From the NCBI GenBank assembly GCA_946807835.1, contig OX327686.1:18972001-19036000 (forward strand): DNA of 64,000 nt, read 5' to 3'. This DNA is from Ailanthus altissimus (taxonomy: Eukaryota; Streptophyta; Magnoliopsida; Sapindales; Simaroubaceae). The notes under the pieces were generated by a model, which did no database searches, had not been told where the DNA came from, and was given only the letters and a program-made list of their open reading frames with translations. The translations under genes and the position numbers were made by a program. This document shows, in pieces, positions 22,993-34,989 of the stretch (its first letter is position 1; each line of letters starts with the position of its first letter).

Positions 22993-25751
22993 TGTAATAT
23001 CCAATCCCTATTAGTAGTATTGGCGCCTAAATTTCGGTATATAACAAATAAGACATCGTAGGGTTACTCGATTTTAACCCTATTAGAAATATTTTCTTTA
23101 TAGTGCACGTGAGAGATATCAGACCTAATTTGGTAATTTCACACTTGATCGGTGCGCCGGACAACCCTAGAATATTTTTAGAATTTTTCTCTATTGGCTT
23201 GGAAAAGAAAATTTTAATTTACTACATGAATTTCCATTTAAGGATTATGAATGGAACAAGCCTTTGTTGAGAAACATAATCCATATATTAGAGAATTGAC
23301 CAATTAGAAGAAATCTCATGGATTGCCAAGTTGGAAGTTCTAGTTAGTTCTTTGAACTATTCTAACTAAATAGTTACAAATGAACTAATTACATAATTAG
23401 TTTTTAACTAATGGCAAATTAGAAGTTTTAAGTAAGTAGAAGGGCAAAATGGTAAATTGAGGGAGCACTATATATATGTTAGAAGTGTGTAGAAATTTGA
23501 AGAGAGATCAAACCAACACTTAGCCAAAAAAAGAGAGAAATTCGAGCTTCAAAGGGGGTGCTGCTACAGTGACTATTCAAGTTTTTTTTTCATGATTTTT
23601 CATGTGTAATCAAGCCAAATTAAGGTTACAAACCAATCCATAAGCTCAATTGAAGTCTCTATTAGTGGAAATTCAAGAAAAAGAGGTAAGAAAAGCATCT
23701 TTTATGAGTTTGATAAGTGAGAATTCAAGAATGTGTTAATTGATGTTCTTATGTGTATTCTTGGCTTAGATTGAGTTAAATTCTAGTTTAGAGCTTGAAG
23801 GAGTCATCAATTTGAAGAAATTGGCAAGGTGAGAATTAGGGTTTTTGGTGATTATGTTGTAGAGATTTCAATTGATTGTAATTAGGGCTTTAGAATGAAA
23901 TTGGCATGATTTTGTTGTAATTGGAACAAGAAATTGAGAAAAGGAATGTGTTGGAACCTAGGGTGAAATTCTGCCACTTTAGGAAAGTTAGGAATTGAGT
24001 GGTGTTTTGATTGAATTGTTGTGTGTAAATGATGCATTTTGTGAATGGAATGTATATGGTTGATGAAAAACCCAAAAATGAAGAAAATGGGACATAATTG
24101 TCCATGTTGGAAAGGTGAAGGGCAAGTATGTCCAATCAAATGATAAGGTGTTCAATAATTTTCAGGGCGCCGGATGGTGAGTTAGTTTCGATTATAGCTC
24201 CGTAACTAAAATCGGGAAGTAGTTTACATCCGGGCTTTGTATGCCGATTAGGGCATTTAGTAGTTAAATGAGATTCTAGTGTTTGATTTGGTTCTAAATG
24301 TCATTTATGGCGCGTAGGTGAGGATAGCCGAGAGCGTTAACGGGAGCAAGAATCGGGAGCGAAATTGAGCGCAGAGCGGTTGTGAGTGGAAATCTGCCAT
24401 TTCTTTTACTTTTCGGTTATTATATTTTCGCACAATGACTATGTATGTTTTATGAGCTTTCGATACATAAACATGATTTATGATCTTGATATATTCATAG
24501 ACATGCTTTTACATGATAGATTTGTGAAACAGTTTTAAAATTTCTGCATTTGTTTTAAGGCCATTGGTACCCTCAGATTATAGTGGTGATGATTGTATTA
24601 GACCCGGCCGGTATATCCCGTGCACATGGGCAGGTCTTGGGGTGTGTCACTAACTTCGGGAAGTCGGGATGTCGAGTCATGTGAGTCGCTCTATGTGTAC
24701 GGGATATTGTCTCGCTATATGCATGCGATGTAGGATTCCGCTGCGTAGCCAGTGAGATGTCACTGTGGGTACTGCTAGTTGAGGTGCCCCGTGACCTACT
24801 CACGTATGCGGTGCTAGTTGAGTCGCTGCGTGGGTATAGAACTTTAGGGTTACCATTGGTACAGTTTAGAAAGAAAATGGCCGAGCGAGGATTTTACTAG
24901 TTTCGATTTACCGATAGCATTTATGCATTTATATGCACACAGCAGTTACTATGTTATACAGATTCTGAATATAGTTTTCCAAAGATGTAGATAAAACCCG
25001 CTCGGCAAGATTTCATTAGCATATGATATTAGAAACCGTTTTACAATTTTACATCTGTTTTAGAAGCATAATTTCTGCATGTACTTTAGAAATTGCTATC
25101 TTTGTATAATATTCTAGTAATTGAATTCTCATTTACACTCACTGAGCTTCTTTAGCTCACTCGTTTTATATTTTATGTTTTAAACCCCTTTCCCAGGTGC
25201 AGGTCTCGGAACGCAAGCTGCTGATTCTCCTATCGTCGAGTAGTGGGCTGAATCCAAAGATAATTTGTGTACATGTAAATGTGCTAATAGCACTCTTTAC
25301 TTTATGCATAATAGTTGTAAGCATGTATATTTATAAGTATGTGTTGAATCAAGAAGAAGAGATTTCCAGTTTATGATGATCGTTTTTACTTTTTATGATT
25401 ATGTTTATTTTATGATTTACACGAAATAATTGAGTTGTGTTGGATTTGATTTCAAAAGGACCGGAGGTCCGAATTGGTAGAATTGAGATGTGTTGGAATT
25501 AGAAGTGAAATTTCTTTTCTGGTTTATGTGGATTTTCTGAAAAATAGGGGAAACTCTGTCCGTTTATTTTTAAAACTAAAAAGTCGTTTTCATGTATATT
25601 ACTAAATCTTCTTAGTAGTAACAAGAATAGAAAAAGGGGTTCGCCTCGCGGAATTTCTTAACTTACCCAATTAGGTTCGGAGGAACTTCCGTCGGGGTGC
25701 CCGGCAGGGCCGCTGGGATTTATAGTAGAGGTCTCGGGTCGGGTCCTGTTA
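22993..25751 (+). repeat. 5' LTR of the Tekay/Del-like element (2.76 kb)
   Basis: Runs from TGTAATATCCAATCCC to GGGTCCTGTTA (consensus end CCTGTCA, as at 27975). It is the best full reference for the antisense copies at 3197-5968, 21929-22992, 27976-28224, 30380-33382 and 49347-52128. A TATA-like ACTATATATATG (23468-23478) is followed about 90 bp later by TGCTACAGTG (23562-23571). The 81-85 codon frames on its minus strand are not genes. Confidence 0.93.
23468..23478 (+). promoter_or_regulatory. LTR TATA box (U3 promoter)
   Basis: ACTATATATATG preceded by GGGAGC and followed by purine-rich leader. The same arrangement is present in reverse in the solo LTRs (5482-5492 and 51642-51653), supporting it as the conserved retroelement promoter. 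The start site is not determined. Confidence 0.6.
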
Positions 25752-25754
25752 GAG

Positions 25755-25766
25755 TGGTATCAGAGC
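25755..25766 (+). promoter_or_regulatory. Primer-binding site, initiator tRNA-Met type
   Basis: TGGTATCAGAGC, three bases after the 5' LTR end, perfectly complementary to the 3' end of plant initiator tRNA-Met. It confirms the LTR boundary and plus orientation. Confidence 0.95.
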
Positions 25767-25901
25767 ATGGTTTTTGAAGTTTTAGTTAAAAAGTTCATTT
25801 TTAGAATGAGATTATTGAAATTGCTTGCATATTTTTCTAAGTTTAGAAAGTTGAATTCTTTGCATTTGATAATCATTTGCATCACTAAATATTCAGAAAA
25901 T

Positions 25902-27531
25902 ATGCATCGTCGTGGAGGCCCACGTACTAGGAGAGCAGCTGCGGAGGCTTTTGCACCTGAAGAGGAGCAGGGAAATGAGTCAGTAAATGTTCCTACGCCT
26001 CAGACCCCTCCTGAATCATCTCAACCCGCTGAGCCAGAGGGTGGAAATGTGAATATAGCTCAAATGGCCCAGATACTAGCAGCGGCGATCCAACAGCCGC
26101 GAGAGTCCGGAGTGTCCATTGAACGCGCCAAGAAATTGGGCGCTAAGGCTTATGATGGAACCGGAGATCCCGAGAGAGCTCTATCTTGGTTAGAGAACAA
26201 TGAAGAAATTTTTCAGGTTATGGGATGTACGGAAGAGCAGATGGTGGTATACTCTGCATTTCTATTGAAAGAAGGAGCGAAGGATTGGTGGGAGGCCTTG
26301 CAAAGGAGAAACGCCGATGGGGTGTCTTGGGTGCTTTTCAAAGAGGAATTTCTGAATAAGTTCTACCCCAAAAGTTATAAAGATGCGAAGATAGAAGAAT
26401 TCTTCAAGCTCGAACAGGGTTCCCTCTCGGTGGCTGAGTACGAGAAGAAGTTTTCGGAGCTCCTTCGTGCCGTTCCATTTATAGTAGATAATAAAGAGTA
26501 GAAGGCTAACCGTTTTGCAGTGGGTCTCAATCCACGAATTAGGGCGTACGTAGTATCGGCAGCCCACACTCAATATGGATCATTGGTGGAAGCTGCAACA
26601 TGGGTTGAAAGAAGCATGGCGGCCATCCCTAAACCGAAACAGCAGGGTCAGAAAAGAGGCTGGTCAGGTAGTTCTCAAGGAGGACCGAGTAAATTCCCCC
26701 GAATAGAGGAGAGATCATCATGGTCCAGCAGTTGAAAGCCAAGCCAAGGGGCTCAATCCAGCCAAGCTTCCGTTCGGCAACCATCCGCCGGATTCCGAAG
26801 CACTAAGGAGAGTTGGAAGAATTTTCCGGTGTGTAATAGATGTGGCAAGGCCCATCCGGGGGATTGTAGGAAGGGGACTACCGGGTGTTATAAGTGCTGG
26901 CAAGAGGGTCACTATATGAGAGATTGCCCGAATGATGGAGCTAGCAGCAAGCCAGAAGATAGACCACTAGCTCCAGGACAAACTAGCGGCGATCGAGGGC
27001 AGATTCGAGGAGGTCCCCAATTCAGAAGATTGAGCGGCGCGAGCCAGCCTGGTAGGGGCGTTGGTCGAGGAGGATCATCCGGTGGATCACAAGTGAAACC
27101 GCATACCCAGGCTAGGGTATTTGCGGTGACCCAACAGGAGGCGGATGCGGCCCCAGAAGTTGTGACAGGTACAATGTCAGTTTTTGATCGAAATGCTTAT
27201 GTACTGATAGATCCTGGAGCGACCCATTCTTTTATTTCTGTGGAGTTTGCTGCAAACGCTAGTATAGCACCCCAGTTATTAATGGCGCAGTAGTAGTGTC
27301 TCTTCTTACCGGAGACTCCATTGTAGCAGAAACGGTGTATAAGAGTAGTAAAATCAGTATTGAAAGCCAAGAGTTTATGGCGGATTTAATTGTGTTGGCC
27401 ATCAGTGAGTTTGATGTGATTTTAGGGATGGATTGGTTGTCTAAATATCGAGCCTCAGTGGATTGCTTCCGGAAAGAAGTTAGATTATGTAGCCCTAGCG
27501 GAACGGAAGTTATTTTCCGCGGAAGTTATGC
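25902..27531 (+). pseudogene. Broken gag-protease of the Tekay/Del-like element
   Basis: The likely start is ATG 25902 (MHRRGGPRTRRA); the frame upstream of it is leader. Retrotrans_gag follows (AKKLGAKAYDGTGDP, GAKDWWEALQRR, EEFLNKFYPKSYKDAK), then the CCHC knuckle (CYKCWQEGHYMRDC, about 26900-26941) and an aspartic protease (LIDPGATHSFISVEF about 27206-27250; ILGMDWLSKY about 27420-27449). It is inactivated by an in-frame TAG at 26499-26501, a TGA at 26733-26735 and a one-base frameshift just before 27290. The sequence stops abruptly at about 27531, where LTR sequence begins, so the polyprotein lacks all of RT, RNase H and integrase. Gag would normally assemble the cytoplasmic particle and the protease would mature it. 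Confidence 0.92.
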
Positions 27532-27975
27532 ATAATAGTTGTAGGCATGTATATTTTTAAGTATGTGTTGAATCAAGAAGAAGAGATTTCCAGTTTATGA
27601 TGATCGTTTTTACCTTTTATGATTATACTTATTTTGTGATTTACACGAAATAATTGAGTTGTGTTGGATTTGATTTGAAAAGGACTGGAGGTCCGAATTG
27701 GTAGAATTGAGATGGGTTGGAATTAGAAGTGAAATTTCTTTGCAGGTTTATATGGATTTTCCGAAAAACAGAGGAAACTCTGTCCGTTTGTTTTTAAAAC
27801 TAAGATGTCGTTTTCATGTATATTACTAGATCTTCTTGGTAGTAACAAGATTTAAAAAGGGGTTCACCTCGCGGAATTTCTTAACTTACCCAGTTAGGTT
27901 CGGAGGAACTTCCGTCGGAGTGCCCGGCAGGGCCGCTGGGATCTATAGTAGAGGGTCTCTGGATGGGTCCTGTCA
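27532..27975 (+). repeat. Truncated 3' LTR (last 444 bp)
   Basis: Begins at GCATAATAGTTGTAGGCATG, matching the 5' LTR from about 25307, and runs to CCTGTCA. The junction with the protease region falls in TTATGCATAATAG, where TTATGCA could derive from either side. That is consistent with a deletion at short homology. Confidence 0.9.
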
Positions 27976-28224
27976 CCTTAATTGAAAATTCATATATTAA
28001 ATTAAAATTTTCTTTTCCAAGCCAATAGAGAAAAATTCCAAAAATATTCCATGACTGCCGACGCTCCGACGAAGTGTGAAATTACAAATTTAGGTCTAAT
28101 ACCTCTCACGTGCACCATAAAAAAATATTACTAATAGGGTTTGAATTGGGTAACCCTACGGTGTCTTTATCACTTTGTACCGAAATCTAGACACTTATAC
28201 TACTAATAAGGATTGGATATTACA
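27976..28224 (-). mobile_element. Antisense Tekay/Del-like LTR fragment, right arm
   Basis: Reverse complement of about 22993-23243 (LTR start) ending GGATATTACA. It is the right remnant of the LTR that hosts the 22993-27975 element. Its outer flank (CCTAG) does not match the left outer flank (GGACT), so it cannot be shown to be one simple solo LTR. Confidence 0.8.
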
Positions 28225-28480
28225 CCTAGATTGTTACAAGATAAATTTATATGGTTTCTCCATCCTGGGTTATAGTAGTTAGAGTTTAGGTTGTTCTAAT
28301 TTCGGTTGAACCCCATATACTGAGCTGTCTCCAAGCAATGACCATTAAGATGGCCATCCCCACAGAAGTCACAAGTAACTGACTGGCTTCTTATCGAATT
28401 CACTCCTAAAGCATCTACTTTCTTAGTAAGAAGGCTAACTTGAGCTGTTAAAGATGTAAGAGAATCTATCTCATGTATGA
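28225..28480 (-). pseudogene. Athila-like gag fragment with zinc knuckle
   Basis: Minus-strand translation gives SLTAQVSLLTKKVDALGVNS, then a CCHC knuckle (VTCDFCG, GHLNGHC), ETAQYMGFNRN, a stop, and NYYNPGWRNHINLS. This order is diagnostic of Athila/Tat-type gypsy gag. The frame is cut at 28225 by the antisense Tekay-like LTR and at 28480 by the adjoining LTR. The next gag block (LELQMG...LRSGK) lies at 34990-35352 on the far, upstream side of the LTR, so the two are not one simple element. Confidence 0.78.
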
Positions 28481-29887
28481 TGTATGCTATAATAGCCTAG
28501 CGCAAGCACACACTATCGTATCTAGTAATATAGGATTTAAAATTCAGATATCATTCCCACAATGACTATTCAATCTATTTCTATCAATCAATTACTAAAA
28601 TTATATATACTTTACTTTTATCTAGAATTATAATCTAAAAATTAAGTAGTTAACCTAAAACTAAACTTAGATAGCAAATAAACAAAGAGATAAATTCATC
28701 AATTAATAATAATCTAGGGTATAGACTCATCCTCTAATATTTCATTAGACTTATTACTATCTTAGTTTAATCACTTAATACTAATTGATTAATTTAGACA
28801 TTAATCCCATCACACGCTTTTGTCGATGGTCGAGTAACTATATTACACATTTAAACAGTTACCTATATGTCTATGGTAATAAAATTAGACTGTGATTCAT
28901 TACGAATAGGTCTAAATCATACCATACATGCCATCTAGGTACATGTTTATCCTACATGGAACTCATAGTTGTAACCCTATGATCCTAGGCTAAACACATG
29001 AATTCCTTTGTTAAAATATCCTAGGCTAAATACATGAATTCCTTTGTCAAGTTTATCATGGTTCCTCAATCATTCAAAATATTGGCAAAATATAATGAAA
29101 GCAATAAAAATGAGATAAAATCAATCAATTATATGTATTAAGTTCATAAACTAAGAATTAACAAAATTAACAACATGCTAAGTTCACAAAGTCTTACCCT
29201 AGAATAACAAGTTTAACTATCACAAAACCAAGAGTATCAAGCCAATAATACAAAGACATCATAATCAAGAACATAATGATAAGAATAGAGAAGAAACACT
29301 AATCAAGGTGACTCATTGGGTTACTTCTCTCTCAATCTTGACTTGAAGCTTGATTCTTGATCTTGAATCTTGATTTCTTGGCTTTGATTTCTTAAATTTG
29401 TGTGTAGATTATTCAAAGTCTATGATTTAACTCTTAAAAGAGTTATTTTATATGGATAAAAAACTCCAGATGCGAGGTGATTTGAATCCAAGTCAAAATA
29501 GGACTCAAAAGGGTGGATTTTTTTGGTATCGCATTAGCGCCACGGCGCTGAGGGCTTGATGCCACGGTGCAACGCCTAAAAAATGTATGGTATCATGCTG
29601 ACAGGGCACCGTAGCACTGGGCAGTAGGCGCCATAGCATTAGCCTTATTGCCTTGGGAGTTGCAACACCCAACCTTGGGCACCACAGCACCTAGGCTTGG
29701 TTCCCAGTACTTTCGTAAATTGAACGCATCTTCACTGTTTTACATCTGATTCGCCTCCCGTTTATTCCTATTCCTCAGATTTTCTGTTGTGCTCCTATTT
29801 ATAATAGAAAACACATTAAAATAGTCAAATGTCTATCAAATACAAAAGTTAGGGACTAAATATACTAGTGCATGTATTCCCCTATCA
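28481..29887 (-). mobile_element. Antisense LTR of an Athila-like/unclassified gypsy element
   Basis: On the minus strand it starts TGATAGGGGAATACATG at 29887, next to a purine tract, and ends near 28481 after the block rich in GTGTGCTTGCGCTAGG. It carries degenerate AGCGCCRCGGCGCT motifs (29536-29700). The purine tract on its upstream side makes it the 3' LTR of the element whose remnants lie at 29888-35352. The lower edge abuts gag of another copy and is uncertain by a few bases. Confidence 0.68.
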
Positions 29888-30379
29888 AATGCCCCCAAAC
29901 TTAAGACTTTGCTCTTTCTTGAGCAAAATAAAGAAAAACATTCACAACTTATTCTTGACTCTAAATAAAACTTAAAACTAAACATAATTCTTGATTGATT
30001 AAATGATTATCCCCATTGTCTCAAAGGTTGTTAAATGGCACAAGGCTTTTTAAGAATCAATAAACAACTTTCAACAATTCTCATATCATTCATTAAGTCC
30101 TTTATTCACCCCTAAAATTGATCACTTGTGTGTGCCTGTGTATAATAAGCAAGAAAATAGTCAAATAGAACATAAATTTACTTAATACTTAAGAAAGTAC
30201 ATAAAGATGATGTCTCGGCATATTTCAATTTATAACATTACCATAAGCTTGCTGTTCATACTACTCTTCTCTAATGTAGAAATACATATGTCTAGGTATC
30301 CATTTAGAACTTTAATCAACTTATAATATAACGCTAAGGTGAAGATGGGATATAAAGATATTTAAACATCAATCACAAT
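29888..30379 (-). repeat. Purine tract and 3' untranslated region of the Athila-like element
   Basis: Read on the minus strand it contains TTGCTCAAGAAAGAGCAAAG and TTAAGTTTGGGGGCA immediately before the LTR. This is the usual polypurine tract context of plant Athila-like and unclassified LTR elements. The remainder is AT-rich and non-coding. It is interrupted at 30380 by an old Tekay-like LTR and resumes after 33382. Confidence 0.6.
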
Positions 30380-32471
30380 TGACAGGACTTGCACTGAGAC
30401 CCTCTACTGTAGATCTCGGCAGCCTTGTCGGGCACACCAATGGAAGTTCCTCAGAATCTAACTATCAAAGTTGAGAAATTCTGCGAGGTGAACCCCTTTT
30501 AATTTTTGCTATCACTAATAAAATCCTAGAATATTCGTGAAGATAATTTACCAAAATTTAAATAAATAAAAAAAAGTGAACAAAGTTTCCTCTATTTTTT
30601 TGAAAATCCAAATACAAAACCTGCAAGGAAAATCACATTTCTATGTTAAATAGCTTTCTCAACTTCCAAATAGGACCTATGGTCCTTCCAAAATTAAATC
30701 TAAACTCAACCCAATAATTTCATTTCAATCACAAAGTTATCATACTAATGAAAAGTAAAAACTATCATTATGTTACCAAAACCATTTCTTATATGTTCAA
30801 AACATATTTACAATATGCATAAAGTCTATAACTACTATGTAGAAACTCAAAAGGTGCTACTCAGCACATTACATTTACAAAATAATTGTCTGACTTCTTG
30901 GCCCACTAATTAGTTGTAGGATAACTAACAACCTGTGTACTGATGCCTATACCTAGAAAGGGTTTTAGAAAAATATAAAGTACAAAACGGGTGAGCTAAA
31001 GAAGTTCAGTGAGTGCATTTAAAATTTCCAATAAACAAATAAGATTATGCATAAATATTAAATTCTGAAAAATTGTCTAAAACATGCTTCTCAAGCGATT
31101 ATAAAATTGTAAAACTATTTCTAAACATCATATACTGGTAAAATTCTGTCGAGCAGTTTTTATTAATAATTCTTGTAAACAATTGCCAAAATCTGTAAAG
31201 CATAGTAGCTAACATGCATATATATGTAAATACACTTATATATACTCAGTAACTCAAAAACTACTAAAACTCTCGTTCGACCATTTTCTTTCTAAACTGT
31301 GCCATATAGTAACCCTAAAGCTATATGCTTATGCAATGACTAAACTAGCACCGCACATGTGAGTAGTCACAGGGCGTCTAAACTAGCAACACCCACTGTG
31401 ACATCTAAAGACATCTCACTGGCTATGCAGCGAAATTTTACACCGCCTACATATAACGAGACATTACCCCGTACATATAGAGCGACTCACATGACTCGAT
31501 ACCCTAATTCCCCGGAGTTAGTGGCACAACCCCTAATACTTGGCTATGCATACGAGATATACCGGCTAGGTGTTAAACTATCACCACACTGTAAATTTGA
31601 GGGTACCAATAGCCTCTGAAAACTAATTTAATAACTTTAAAAACTATTTTTCAACTGAACATTAAAATTTATAATTGTAACAGTATTATAAAAACTGTAA
31701 ATCATATTTAAGCATTTAAGACCATATAAAACATAAAATTCAAATATACTAAAAACAAATTAAACAAAAGATACACAATACAAATTTTCACTCACCAATC
31801 GCTCCAAGTTCAATTTTTCTCCTAAAAGTTTTCTTCTTTTATCGCTCTTAGTTTCCTTCACCTACATGCCACAAATGACATTTATAACCTTTATCAATGC
31901 TAAAATTATACTTAAACTAGTAAGCGCCCTAATTAGCTTACAAAGCTCGGATGAACTCTATTTTCCATTTTTCATTTACAAGGTCATTCAATCTTATTTA
32001 ATTCATCATCGGAAGCCATAAAAATTGCTTAACACCCTATAAATTTGGTTGGACATAATTGCCATTCATCTCACTTTAAGTTTTTTTTTAATTTTCCATC
32101 AACCATATACATCCAATTGTTACAAGGAATCATTTATACGCAACAATTGAACCAAAACACAACTCAAACCCTAAAATTTCCTAAGTGGCGGAATTCACCT
32201 TTCTCCACCAACACATTTTTTTTCTCAATTTCTTATTCTAATGACATTCAAATTATGCCAATTTAATTCTAATACCCTAATAACATTCAATTGAAGTTTT
32301 TACATCAAGATCACATAAAGACATTAATTCTACACATTCACACACATACATACTTACTTATACAATTATATATATATCACATAATATATTCAATACATAT
32401 ATATGTATATATATAAATATATACATATATGTATACAACCATACTTACATGTTTACATAAATCTATACATA

Positions 32472-32511
<40 letters not shown>

Positions 32512-33382
32512 TATATATATACACATATATATACACATATATACATGCATAAATACATACAAATATATATATATATGTATTTCTATTTATTAATACACAC
32601 ATATATATATCTACACCTATACATATAAAAATACATGTATACACACATAGAGACGTACATATATACATATATATACATCTAAATGCATGAAATAAATACT
32701 AAAATAATAAATTTCTCTTTACTTCTTTCTTTTTCTCCTTCCTTCCTTTCTTTCTTTCTTCTTTGTTTTCTTTTCTTCCTTTCTTCCCTTTTCTTTCTTT
32801 CTTCCTTCGGCAACACTTCTCTCCCTCTATTTTTTTCTCACGTGCATCTCTCCCTTTTCGAAACACTTCTTTTCTTTTTTATTTCTCTAACCAATTAAAA
32901 CACCACAACTTCCCCCTTTTTAACTTTTCCATAACCAATCACAATAACACACTTATATTACATTAATTAACACTTATCTCATTTAAAATAATATAATATT
33001 ATTCATAATATCTATTATTATTATATTATTAAATTTGGGTAAATGTTAATCAATTTAAGTACTTAATTAATTTATATTAACCATAGTTAACTTTTAACTC
33101 AACCTTGGTTAATTCTTAATCATGGTTAGGTTAATAAATAAATTAAATAATAAATGTGTGATTTTACCCTATTGCCATTTAACTTGGTCGATCGGTCACC
33201 CGTGCGGGTCCCATACCACCACACAATGTGTTAACATATCACGTTGAAATATTATTCACACGCGCTACACATACAAAAAAATATATTTGCAATAGGGTCA
33301 AAATCAATTATCCTTACAGTTTCTTTATCTCGATACTTCAAAATCTAGCTATCTACGATATTCATAGGAATCGAGTCTCACA
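30380..33382 (-). mobile_element. Old Tekay/Del-like LTR, antisense, with microsatellite expansion
   Basis: Starts TGACAGGACTTGCACTGAG and ends AGGAATCGAGTCTCACA, with the same order of landmarks as 3197-5968 but many substitutions. About 32330-32980 differs from the other copies: it holds dinucleotide repeats and a long pyrimidine tract. Flanks ACAAT and GTTAC do not match, so no TSD remains. The heavy divergence makes it the oldest copy of the family here. Confidence 0.8.
32330..32700. repeat. Compound microsatellite (CA)n/(TA)n
   Basis: Alternating CACACA and ATATAT blocks, including an uninterrupted (CA) run of about 32 bases near 32474-32505. It is followed (32715-32815) by a CTTT/CCTT pyrimidine tract. 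Predicted frames of 60-71 codons over it are repeat translations such as Cys-Val and Ile-Tyr runs, not genes. Confidence 0.93.
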
Positions 33383-34989
33383 GTTACTCACCCCATAGAC
33401 ACTTAACTTTACTTAGAACCTTTTGATATTTTCTCCTTGATTTATCTACTCCCCCAAATATATGATATTCCTATATTTCTTTTAATCACTTTTGTAAAGA
33501 ATTTCTTCTTTTTCTCAAGTTGGGGTTATTTCAATTAAGCATTTTTTCTTCTTTTCTTCTCTTTTTTTTATGATATGTACCCTCGAACTTAGATTAATAT
33601 GCACCTTCAAGACTTGTTGCTTTCTATAATAGTGTCTTTTTTTTACACATAGAACATTTTTTTAAAATTATTTCTAAGTAAACTCAAGATTTATAGTGCT
33701 ACCAGTAGATTTTAGGATAAATGAGTAAAAACCCTTGTGGCTTGTAATGTGGTTAAACATAAAAAATTGATAATTAGACTCAAAATGAGTGACTATGGAT
33801 AAATATACATATAAGGTAGGCTAGAAAAGCTCAATCGATCCAAAGATGGCCTAATGTCATTTTTTTCATTCATGTGTTTCCTAAAATTTCATCTCAAGTA
33901 GTAATCAAATAACATTTTAGAGTGTTAGTCTTCGAGATTGTGGTGTACTACTTAAGTATAAAGTATTTCTAAGCAAAAATTTCAACTAATACATGCTTAT
34001 CTCAATGTGCTCAAGAATAAGTGATCAAAAATAAACTTAAAATCAGTCCAAGATTCATGATATAAGAACTATCTCAAGTGTCTATTATTTTTTAGAGACT
34101 TATAGAAACAAATTCAGCCAATATTTTAATTCTTATTATAGACTAATGATAATCTTCTAAACCAAAATTTAACAACTAAAAACAATTTACTCCACAAGAT
34201 AACCAATCATTAAAAGTATAAAAATAAACACAAGAAAGTGTCTCCCTACCCTAAATTTAAATTAGACATTGTCCTCAATGTCAATAAATAAACTTAGAAG
34301 TAAGAAAAACTCCCATGGTAAATGAAGTTGAAACATTGCAGCTTTGTGATTATTGATTGGACCGCGGTCTCCTTTTGCTCCTAACACTTGCAAATGATCA
34401 TACTGCTTCTTTGAATTCTCCTCTTATAGTTTTATTCCTAAAAAGAAAAGAAACTAACATGATTAAAATTAAAACCAAACAAAAATTAAAATTAAAATTA
34501 TTTGGGTTGCCTCCCAAGAAGTACTTGATTTAGTGTCGTTGGCTTGGCAGGGCTTCTTTTACTCTTATAGATGATCAAATTTAATGGTGGAAGCATCTTT
34601 GTATGTGAACTTGCTACCTTCATTTCTCTTAGCTTCTACATCTTCGTTATTAGATCTTACGAAGTAACTTATTCTTCTTCCTTCTGCTTCATCTGAAAGA
34701 CTTGAATCTTAGACAAGTGAAGTTGTTCTTTTGTGCTTTTCTCTTCGATCTTTTCTTCTTTATACTTCTCTTTCGTTTCCTCCTATGCTTTAATGCCTTC
34801 TTTTTTATATGAGAATTCAATATCTCTATATCTTTAAACTCTTAGGTGTTTGGTGGCACCATATTAATGTTGTAGTAGTCAAGTAATATAATGTGCATAG
34901 GCTAATTTTGCTCTTTGTTACTAGCATTTTCTTCTATGTTGTCATTTTTCTGCACCTTAGAATGTTGCTGCACTTCAATATCGATTTCT
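33383..34989 (-). repeat. 3' region of the Athila-like element, pol deleted
   Basis: Non-coding on both strands. Minus strand 34505-34560 carries CTTCTTGGGAGGCAACCCAA, a conserved block normally found just after the pol end of Athila-like and related elements. Only about 0.4 kb separates it from the LRSGK gag motif, so protease, RT, RNase H and integrase are missing and the copy is a non-autonomous deletion derivative. Confidence 0.55.

Larger units (their letters stand above)
22993..27975 (+). mobile_element. Tekay/Del-like Ty3/gypsy element lacking pol; near-TSD CCGTA/CCTTA
   Basis: Parts in order: complete 5' LTR (22993-25751), primer-binding site (25755-25766), broken gag-protease (25902-27531) and only the last 444 bp of the 3' LTR (27532-27975). 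RT, RNase H, integrase and chromodomain are absent, together with 2.3 kb of the 3' LTR. The flanks CCGTA (22988-22992) and CCTTA (27976-27980) differ at one base and may be the TSD. Long LTRs and a DPGATHSFIS protease are typical of the Tekay/Del chromovirus lineage. The lineage is inferred, because no chromodomain can be seen. Confidence 0.87.

Noticed and set aside
23882..24139. Overlapping 81- and 85-codon minus-strand frames
   Set aside because: Inside the Tekay-like LTR, in two frames at once; similar but broken frames occur at 4818-5090 and in the solo LTR at 49347.
25767..25901. In-frame extension upstream of gag ATG
   Set aside because: Starts in the primer-binding region and is hydrophobic, unlike gag; the ATG at 25902 is better placed.
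32377..32966. Several 60-71-codon frames rich in Cys/Val/Tyr or Ser/Phe
   Set aside because: Products of microsatellite and pyrimidine tract translation.
30375..33387. Search for a TSD around the old Tekay-like LTR
   Set aside because: Flanks ACAAT and GTTAC do not match; no duplication claimed.
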